Assembly (NCBI GenBank): GCA_016200225.1
Contig: JACQFD010000029.1
Span: forward strand, 62,001 to 126,000
DNA: 64,000 nucleotides
Reading direction: 5' to 3'
From: Planctomycetota bacterium
GTDB taxonomy: Bacteria; Planctomycetota; UBA1135; JACQFD01
Position numbers and translations under genes: made by a program. Below the pieces are notes generated by a model, which did no database searches, was not told where the DNA came from, and saw nothing but the letters and a program-made list of their open reading frames with translations. Of this stretch, positions 54,917 through 62,138 are shown one piece after another; positions within the stretch are counted from its first letter, which is position 1, and each line of letters starts with the position of its first letter.

Positions 54917-56089
54917 ATGCTCGGTCTTATTCCTTATATTCGGAATAACCTGCTCAGAAATCGCCGCCGGACAATACTAACGCTGCTTTCGATCGCGGCC
55001 TCGGTTTTTCTCGTCGTCGTGCTCGAGGCGATTCTGCGCCACCTCGACGACATGCCGCACGTCGACGGCTCCGAACGGCGCCTCGTCGTCCGGCGGAATA
55101 CGAATTTTAAAGATTCGATGCCGCAAACTTATAATAATAAAATACGTAATGTCAAGGGCGTCAAAGGCACCGCCGCGATTATATTATATTGGGGCATTTA
55201 TAAAGAACTCCGCGCCGAGTATTTTTTCGGCAAAATGGCGATCGACGCGGACACGCTCGCCGAAAATTATCCCGAAACGCGCGTCGTCGACCCCGTGACA
55301 GGCGCGCCGCGACCCGAGTTGACCGATGAGTTCATTAAGGATCGCCGCGGCGCGAGCGCGGGGCGCGGTTTATATCAAAAATACGGATGGAAACTCGGCG
55401 ACCGCATAACATTTCAAGGCATTGGTTTTCCCGACGTCGAAGTGACGCTGCGTTCCTGTTATGACGGCCAGGAGCGCTCGTCGTTTTATTTTCATCGCGA
55501 TTATCTGGACGAATTGATGGGTCGCGCGGGGCAGGTCACATTTTTTAATATTATTTGCAATACGATCGAAGACTGTCCGCTCGTCGCGGCGCGCATCGAC
55601 GCGGAGTTCGCCAACAGCGATGCGCCGACGGTGACCGAGACGGAGCGCGCGTTTCAGGCGCAGTGGGTTTCGATGCTCGGCAACGTGCGCGTTCTGTTAC
55701 GTTCGATCGCGCTCGCGTGCGCGTTCGCGATGGTCTGCGTGGCCGCGAACACGCTCGCGATGTCCGCCCGCGAGCGCGCGCACGAGATCGCGATCATGAA
55801 AACGCTCGGCTTCACGCCAGGCGCGTTATTGATATTATTATTGATCGAGGTTGCGGTCCTCTGCGGGCTCGCGTCGGCGGCCGGCGCGGGCGCCGCGAAA
55901 TTGTTATTCCAATTCGAAGGCCCTTGGACCGACATCGGCAACGGATTTTTGTTAGGTTTCCGCGTCCCGGCATGGCTCGCCCTCGCCGCCGTTCCTTTCG
56001 GAGTGTTTGTGGGTTGGTGCGCCGCGTTGCCGCCGTTCTTGCGCGTCACGACGGCCCCCATCGCCCCCGCGCTGCGGAGAATTGTATAA
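54917..56089 (+). CDS. FtsX/MacB-type permease 4 of the multi-permease exporter
   Basis: This 390-residue permease is related to permeases 1 and 2: RNNLLRNRRRTILTLLSIAASVFLVVVLEAIL, then MPQTYNNKIRNVKGVKGTAAIILYWGIYKELR, DEFIKDRRGASAGRGLYQKYGWKLGDRITFQG and ARERAHEIAIMKTLGFTPGALLILLLIE. It is the last gene of the cluster and ends 49 bases before tRNA-Sec. A TATAAT stands inside its final codons and could be part of a tRNA promoter. Confidence 0.9.
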   Translation: MLGLIPYIRNNLLRNRRRTILTLLSIAASVFLVVVLEAILRHLDDMPHVDGSERRLVVRRNTNFKDSMPQTYNNKIRNVKGVKGTAAIILYWGIYKELRAEYFFGKMAIDADTLAENYPETRVVDPVTGAPRPELTDEFIKDRRGASAGRGLYQKYGWKLGDRITFQGIGFPDVEVTLRSCYDGQERSSFYFHRDYLDELMGRAGQVTFFNIICNTIEDCPLVAARIDAEFANSDAPTVTETERAFQAQWVSMLGNVRVLLRSIALACAFAMVCVAANTLAMSARERAHEIAIMKTLGFTPGALLILLLIEVAVLCGLASAAGAGAAKLLFQFEGPWTDIGNGFLLGFRVPAWLALAAVPFGVFVGWCAALPPFLRVTTAPIAPALRRIV

Positions 56090-56138
56090 TCTGTCGCGCC
56101 GGGCGCGATTCGGTTATGCTCCCGGTTCGCCACTCGAT

Positions 56139-56235
56139 GGGAGTGGATCCGGGCTGGTGTCCGGCACGGTCTTCAAAGCCGTTGTGCCCCGCCTCGTGCG
56201 GGGCTGGTGGGTTCGATTCCCATGCGCTCCCGCCA
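56139..56235 (+). tRNA. selC: tRNA-Sec (anticodon TCA)
   Basis: This selenocysteine tRNA is 97 bases with an encoded CCA end. The anticodon arm is ACGGT-CTTCAAA-GCCGT, giving anticodon TCA, which reads UGA. The long variable arm is GCCCCGC-CTCGT-GCGGGGC, as expected for tRNA-Sec, and the T arm is GTGGG-TTCGATT-CCCAT. The acceptor stem GGGAGTGG/GCGCTCCC has eight positions, one of them a G-G mismatch. The 8+5 arrangement is the bacterial form. SelA, SelB, SelD and any selenoprotein are not seen in this window. Confidence 0.95.
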
Positions 56236-56383
56236 AGTTTCCTTTTCGTAACATTTTCCGCGCACACCGGCGCGGTGCCGCGCGAACTGTGACGCGGCGG
56301 CGAGTTTGGGTAACGGTTGGAACGCCGCAATGCGGAGTCGCGGCATCCACCCTCACCCGAACGATTTCTCGATGGAAACCCAT

Positions 56384-58567
56384 ATGAGTACAAATTCCCG
56401 TCGCTATTTGTATCAAACGGCCGTTGCATCCGTAGTTTTTACAGTTTCGGCGATTTCTACAATTGCAAATCCTGCAATTGTACAAAACGATCCCGTGTAT
56501 AACGGCGCCGCGACGCACAAATATGCGGGTCCGCAGTCGCTCGCCCTCGCCGACTTTAATGAAGATGGAATTCCCGACGTCGCCGCGATCGGAATCGCCA
56601 CGAAGACCGTCGGACTCCTCTTCGGAACCGGCGCGGGAACGTTCGCGCCGGTTGTGCAAGTCTCCGTGCCGTTCACAGGGCTGCCGTTCATATTAAGTGT
56701 CATGCGGATGACGACGGCCGATTTCAACGGGGACGGCCACGCCGATCTCGCCATCGTCGCGAACGACGGCGAATCCTTCGTATTATTAAACGACGGCGCC
56801 GCGCATTTCACAATTACCGATTCTTTCGTTTATGATTCGAAGAATCCGGCCGCGCTCGCAGCCGCCGACGTCGACGAAGACGGAATTCCCGACTTGCTCA
56901 CGTGCGACGGCGGTGAAAAAGATATATCCGTTCGCCTCGGAAACGGCGCAGGGTCCTTCGGCGCGCCCGCCTATTTCGCCGCCGATAATAATTATCTTCC
57001 GCAGGCGCTGGCCGTCGCCGACGTCGACGGGGACGGCCACATGGACGTCGCCGTGCAATCGATGTTCAGTATATATCTATTCCATGGCGACGGCCACGGC
57101 GCGTTCGCGGTGTCGTCGACGATTTCGCTCGGCGGCACGTTCGTCCACGGTTTTGCGGCGGCTGATTTCGATACTTCCGGATCCGTGGATTTCGCGCACG
57201 TTTCGTACAGCGTCAACAATTTATTCATAAATAATGGAACGGGCACTTTCACGAACACGCCGCTGCTTTCGAATCCGGCGACCGCGCTCGGCGTGGCGGA
57301 TCTAAATAATGATCAGATTCCCGATTTGATGGTCGGCGGCACGGCAAACGGCGTTGCCACATTTGCAAGTTATCTAAATTCGCCGGCGGGATCGTTCACG
57401 CTCGCCGGTCAGTCGCCGCTCGCGGGTTCGGGATCGAATATTTTCGCCGCCGACATGAACGGCGACGGCAACGCCGACGCGGTGTTTTCGAACGGCAGCG
57501 ATATTATTATTCTTACGACCGACGGAAACGGAAACTTTAGAAATCGGACAAGCGTCCAGCACGCCGGCTCGGCGAGAAATGTCTTTGTTACAGATCTGAA
57601 CGGCGACAACCGCCCCGACGTCGTCGCCTACGACGCGGTCACGGGAGTCGTCGTCGAGCCATTTATTAATAATGGAGACGGCACGTTTTCGGCGGCTCCG
57701 ACGGCGTCGCTCGTCGGCAGTTTCAGCGGTTTCACGCTCGCCGATTTCGACGGCGACGGCTACCCCGACTACGCCGCGTCGCTCGCTCCTACAAATAAAT
57801 TCCAAGTCGGATTCGGCGCGGGCGACGGATCGTTCCCGAGTTTTGTACAATTCGGCGACCGCCCGCAGACTGTGGCTGTCGCGGCGGCCGACATCGACGG
57901 CGACGGCGACACCGATATTATTACATTACAAGGGCCGATCGGATCAATATCATTATCGTTGAACGACGGAACCGGCGCCTTCGTTTCGAGCGGATTCAAG
58001 AAAATAACAAAACTCGGGACGGCCGTCCGCGTGGCCGATTTTAATAATGATGGATTCTTGGATATTGTCGTCACGCACAAGACGCCGATGCAGATCACGG
58101 CGATCCTCGGTTCGCCGACCGGTTTGATCGCGCCGCGAAAATTCGCGTTGACGAAGGAACCGAGTTCGATGGAAGTCGGGGATTTGAACATGGACGGCGA
58201 CCCCGATCTTGTCGTGTCGAGCGTCGACGGTTATGTAAGCGTTTTTAAAGGTAATTATCTCACGACGTTCGAACCCGAAATGCAATTTTCGGTCGATCCG
58301 TCGATTCTTTATCTTCCGATCAGCGCGCTCGCGATCGCGGACGCGAACGGCGACGGCAAACCCGAAGTCGCCCTCGCTTCCGCGAACGCGCAGCGAATAT
58401 ATATATTTCGGGGCGACGGCGCCGGAAACATCCTCGCGCCGCAGTGGTACGTCGTCGGTTCCTCGCCGGTCGATTTGAAGTTTGGCGACTTCGATATCGA
58501 CGGGCACATGGATCTCGTGACGACGGATATCGGTGAATTTACAATTCTCACGAATCAGGTGCCATAA
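56384..58567 (+). CDS. Secreted FG-GAP/VCBS repeat protein
   Basis: This encodes 727 residues from the ATG at 56384, chosen because it opens a proper signal peptide (SRRYLYQTAVASVVFTVSAISTIANPA). An ATG four codons earlier and an open frame to 56306 are alternatives. The body is FG-GAP repeats with calcium loops (FNEDGIPD, FNGDGHAD, VDEDGIPD, VDGDGHMD, MNGDGNAD, FDGDGYPD, IDGDGDTD). No C-terminal extra domain is seen; it ends TDIGEFTILTNQVP. It follows tRNA-Sec by 148 bases and precedes the methyltransferase gene. Confidence 0.87.
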   Translation: MSTNSRRYLYQTAVASVVFTVSAISTIANPAIVQNDPVYNGAATHKYAGPQSLALADFNEDGIPDVAAIGIATKTVGLLFGTGAGTFAPVVQVSVPFTGLPFILSVMRMTTADFNGDGHADLAIVANDGESFVLLNDGAAHFTITDSFVYDSKNPAALAAADVDEDGIPDLLTCDGGEKDISVRLGNGAGSFGAPAYFAADNNYLPQALAVADVDGDGHMDVAVQSMFSIYLFHGDGHGAFAVSSTISLGGTFVHGFAAADFDTSGSVDFAHVSYSVNNLFINNGTGTFTNTPLLSNPATALGVADLNNDQIPDLMVGGTANGVATFASYLNSPAGSFTLAGQSPLAGSGSNIFAADMNGDGNADAVFSNGSDIIILTTDGNGNFRNRTSVQHAGSARNVFVTDLNGDNRPDVVAYDAVTGVVVEPFINNGDGTFSAAPTASLVGSFSGFTLADFDGDGYPDYAASLAPTNKFQVGFGAGDGSFPSFVQFGDRPQTVAVAAADIDGDGDTDIITLQGPIGSISLSLNDGTGAFVSSGFKKITKLGTAVRVADFNNDGFLDIVVTHKTPMQITAILGSPTGLIAPRKFALTKEPSSMEVGDLNMDGDPDLVVSSVDGYVSVFKGNYLTTFEPEMQFSVDPSILYLPISALAIADANGDGKPEVALASANAQRIYIFRGDGAGNILAPQWYVVGSSPVDLKFGDFDIDGHMDLVTTDIGEFTILTNQVP

Positions 58568-58569
58568 TC

Positions 58570-59391
58570 GTGCGGGGATCCGGTCCGCGAAATCCGCGAT
58601 TCGGCAGGACGCGACGGGGTATCCAATCCTCGTCGCGTCCTAAATTTTTCGGACTCGGCGGCGACTTCGACGGCGGTCCGGAATTTCCAGGTGTAAAATT
58701 ACCAAAAGAGCGGTGGACGCGCACGCGCACCGGCCTCGGCAACCGCGGCGTAAAATTTAATTGGAATATTGTATTCGGACGCGACGCGCGCCGCATCGTC
58801 GATCTCGGCTGCGGCAACGGGCGATATATTATTTCTTCGGCGATCGCGCGCCCAGAATTCGATCATTTGGGAATCGAACTCGTGCCCCCCGCCGTGCGGC
58901 TCGGGAGCCTGCGCGCGGGCCAGCGTGGTTTGACTAATTGTAAACTTGCGTGGGGCGACGCGACGGAGTTCATTACCGAACGCTGCGAGGCCGGGTCGAT
59001 CGACGAAGTGCATCTTTATCATCCTCAGCCGTATTACGATGCGAGCAAAACCGCGCGGCGGCAGTTGTCTCCGGAAGTGTTATTATCAATATTCAACGCG
59101 CTGCGTCCCGGCGGAATCTTTGTATTTCAAACGGACAACCCCGCATTTTTCGAATACGCCCGTGCGACCGTTCCGCAATTGTTCGATTGGCGCGAACCGG
59201 AGGGCACATGGCCCGACGCGCCCGAGGGGCGCACGCTGCGCGAAATTGTAGCAAGATCCAAAGGATTACTCATATTCCGCGCCGAGGCGCGGAAACGGCC
59301 GATCTCCGGCGAAGCCGCGGCCGAAATCGCCGCGCGGATGCCGGCTCCCGCGTTCGACGCCAACCGCCCCGGTTACGGCGACGGCGGCTGA
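58570..59391 (+). CDS. TrmB-type tRNA (guanine-N7)-methyltransferase
   Basis: This encodes 273 residues from a GTG two bases after the FG-GAP stop, so translation may be coupled. After about 60 basic, Gly-rich residues with no match comes the TrmB core: WNIVFGRDARRIVDLGCGNGRYI (SAM loop, about residues 66-87), LGIELVPPAVRLGSL and CKLAWGDATEFI. In the segment usually FPDPWPKKRHxKRRL the protein has YHPQPYYDASKTARRQL, followed by ALRPGGIFVFQTDNPAFFEYA. The altered motif makes a divergent TrmB or a relative with another substrate possible. Confidence 0.8.
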   Translation: MRGSGPRNPRFGRTRRGIQSSSRPKFFGLGGDFDGGPEFPGVKLPKERWTRTRTGLGNRGVKFNWNIVFGRDARRIVDLGCGNGRYIISSAIARPEFDHLGIELVPPAVRLGSLRAGQRGLTNCKLAWGDATEFITERCEAGSIDEVHLYHPQPYYDASKTARRQLSPEVLLSIFNALRPGGIFVFQTDNPAFFEYARATVPQLFDWREPEGTWPDAPEGRTLREIVARSKGLLIFRAEARKRPISGEAAAEIAARMPAPAFDANRPGYGDGG

Positions 59392-59485
59392 TCTTTCGCG
59401 CGGGAAATCCGCGCAATCGGCTGTCGCGCGGAGTTCTCCGCGGTTAATGTGAATCGCTCATCACATCGCCGTACCGGGACTTGCC

Positions 59486-62119
59486 ATGCACAAATCCATT
59501 CGCGCGCCGTTCTCTGTAATTGTAATTTTTATAATCTCTCGCGTCCCCATGGCGTCCGCGCAGAACCCGCTGTTTTTGGGACAACAATTTCAGGCCGGTT
59601 CGAATCCGAAATCCGTCGCGATCGCATTTGTAAACGGCGACGGCGCGCCCGACATCGTGACGGCGAATTACAATGGTTACAATATTTCCGTATTGTTAGG
59701 AAACGGCAAAGGTCTCTTCGGCGCGCCCGCGACGTACGGCGTGGGCGGTCATCCGGGTTACAATCCCAATTGCGTCGCGATCGCGGACTTGAACGCGGAC
59801 GGAAAAGCGGACGCCGTCACCGCAAATTACAATTCGAGTAATATTTCCGTATTGTTAGGAACGGGCGCGGGCGGTTTCGCATCCCCCGCGTCGTACGCCG
59901 CCGGAACAAATCCATCTTTTGTAGCGATTGGAGATTTGAACGCCGACGGCAGGCCGGACGCCGCGGTCGCCAATTATAATTCTAACAATGTTTCCGTATT
60001 CTTAGGAACAGGCAATGGCGCGTTTTCGCCCGCGACTTTTTTCGTCGTCGGCGGCCACGCCGCCGCAAACGCGATCGCCGACTTGAACGGCGACGGAATC
60101 CCCGATCTCGCGACGGCAAACGACTCGCCACACGGGATCTCCGTTCTTCTCGGAATCGGAAGCGGCGCGTTCGCGCCGGCCGCGACGTTCGCTCTTGAAA
60201 GTAACAGTAATCCGCGGTCGATCGTGGCCGGCGATTTTAATAATGATGGCAAGGCCGACATCGCAACGGCGAATCTTAATGGTAATACCGTTTCGATTTT
60301 TCCCGGCGACGGAACCGGAGCTTTTGCCTCGCATATTAATTATACCGCCGGCATCGGGTCCAATTTCGTGGCCGTAACCGAATTGAATGGCGACGGAAAA
60401 CAGGATCTCGCGACGTCGAATTCGACGGACAGCACCATCTCGGTATTGTTAGGAAATGGCGATATTACATTTGCTGCGAAAGTATTGTATCCCGCCGGCG
60501 CCAAACCCTCGTCGATCGCTTTCGCCGACGTCGACGCCGACGGGAAGACCGATCTCGCCGCCGCGAACGTCGATCAAAATAGCATATCCGTTTTATTAGG
60601 AAACGGCGACGGGACGTTCAAAGTCGCGGCGAGTTATTACGCACAGCCGAATCCAATATCCATATTCCTCGGCGATCTCGACGCGGACGGAAATTTGGAC
60701 GCCGCGGTCGCCAATATTACACTAAGTGAAATGACAATACTCGCGGGCAACGGCACGGGCGCCTTCGCTCCCGCGGTGTCGTGGTATCCCGGCGGCGTCC
60801 CGGGCGCCAATGACATCACCATGTGCGATCTGAACGGCGACTCGATGCCCGATGTCGTCTCGAGCGCCGGCGGCCTCACGGTTTTATTAGCGAATGGTCC
60901 GGCCACGTTCGCGCCGCCCGTTTATTATCCTTTGGCGGGCTCGTCGGCCGTGAACGCGATCGCGGATCTCGACGCCGACGGCAAACCCGACGTCGTCTGC
61001 ACGACTTATGTATACAATGGCATCTCCGCTATTTCTGTATTCTTAGGAAACGGCGATGGCACGCTCGGCGCGTCCGCGACGTTCGCGACGGGAACGGCGC
61101 CCTTCCGCCTCGCCGTCGGTGATCTGAACGGCGACGGCATCCCCGACGCTGCGACGATTAATCGAGGCATGCAACCAATCTTTCAAAATTCCATCTCAAT
61201 TTTATTAGGAAACGGCAACGGGACGTTCGGCGCCGCCTACACTTTCAATAACGGATCGGGCGATTATATATTAGCGTTCGCCATGGGCGATCTCGACGGC
61301 GACGGAGTCCCCGATTTGGTGTCCGCGAGCGAAAAAATCCATACATTTTCGGCTTTTCTCGGAAAAGGCGACGGAACTTACAAATCCGCATCCAACGATT
61401 TGCTCGGAGTTCTTGCGTATCCTATGTCGCTCGCGATCGGAGACTTGACGCAGGACGGCAAGCCCGACGTTATCGCGGGCGCTTTTGCCGGCGACGGATA
61501 CCACCATTCCGTATTCGTCGCGCCGGGCGTCGGCGACGGATCGTTTGGTACTCCCCTCCAATTTACAGTTGGCAAAGACCCGCTTAGTCTTAGCCTCGGC
61601 GACGTCGATCAGGACGGCGCGCCGGATATCGTGACGGCCAATTATAGTTCATATACAATCTCGATTCTGTTAAATCAAACGCCGGCTTCCCCCGGGATGT
61701 CTGTTTGGGGTACGGGCACCTTCGGATGCGCCGGAATTCTCGCCATGGGGACGAGCGGCGATCCAAACGTTAATTCTCCGGATTTCGGACTTATCTGTAC
61801 AAACGCTCCGCGCAACGCGATCGGACTCGCGTTCGCATGCGATGTCCAGGATCTCGCCGGATCCGATCCGTTTTTCCTCGGCCTCACACTGTACGTCGAT
61901 CTTAATCATTCGGCGCTCGTCGCCGCGCTCGATTTTAGTAGCGATTCGTCCGGCACCGCATTTCTTGGGGCGCCGCTACCGAACGATCCGTCGCTCGCTG
62001 GTTTTACTTTTTACGCGCAGGGCGTTTTTGTAGAAAACGCGGCCGACGGCTTCGACTGCAGCCCGGCGCAGGACCATCTTGTGAGTTCCAAGGGAATCGC
62101 TGTTGCGATCCAACCCTGA
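59486..62119 (+). CDS. Secreted FG-GAP/VCBS repeat protein with C-terminal domain
   Basis: This encodes 877 residues. The signal peptide is MHKSIRAPFSVIVIFIISRVPMASAQ. About fourteen FG-GAP repeats follow, each with a DxNxDGxxD calcium loop and a SVLLGNGxGxF strand (LNADGKAD, LNGDGIPD, FNNDGKAD, VDADGKTD, LDGDGVPD). The last 145 residues form a separate domain starting SPGMSVWGTGTFGCAGILAMGTSGDP and ending GIAVAIQP, with a Cys pair. It resembles C-terminal domains of secreted proteins from large-genome Planctomycetota, as I recall them; its role may be anchoring or export. Confidence 0.88.
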   Translation: MHKSIRAPFSVIVIFIISRVPMASAQNPLFLGQQFQAGSNPKSVAIAFVNGDGAPDIVTANYNGYNISVLLGNGKGLFGAPATYGVGGHPGYNPNCVAIADLNADGKADAVTANYNSSNISVLLGTGAGGFASPASYAAGTNPSFVAIGDLNADGRPDAAVANYNSNNVSVFLGTGNGAFSPATFFVVGGHAAANAIADLNGDGIPDLATANDSPHGISVLLGIGSGAFAPAATFALESNSNPRSIVAGDFNNDGKADIATANLNGNTVSIFPGDGTGAFASHINYTAGIGSNFVAVTELNGDGKQDLATSNSTDSTISVLLGNGDITFAAKVLYPAGAKPSSIAFADVDADGKTDLAAANVDQNSISVLLGNGDGTFKVAASYYAQPNPISIFLGDLDADGNLDAAVANITLSEMTILAGNGTGAFAPAVSWYPGGVPGANDITMCDLNGDSMPDVVSSAGGLTVLLANGPATFAPPVYYPLAGSSAVNAIADLDADGKPDVVCTTYVYNGISAISVFLGNGDGTLGASATFATGTAPFRLAVGDLNGDGIPDAATINRGMQPIFQNSISILLGNGNGTFGAAYTFNNGSGDYILAFAMGDLDGDGVPDLVSASEKIHTFSAFLGKGDGTYKSASNDLLGVLAYPMSLAIGDLTQDGKPDVIAGAFAGDGYHHSVFVAPGVGDGSFGTPLQFTVGKDPLSLSLGDVDQDGAPDIVTANYSSYTISILLNQTPASPGMSVWGTGTFGCAGILAMGTSGDPNVNSPDFGLICTNAPRNAIGLAFACDVQDLAGSDPFFLGLTLYVDLNHSALVAALDFSSDSSGTAFLGAPLPNDPSLAGFTFYAQGVFVENAADGFDCSPAQDHLVSSKGIAVAIQP

Positions 62120-62138
62120 CGTTACGATTCGAATATTG

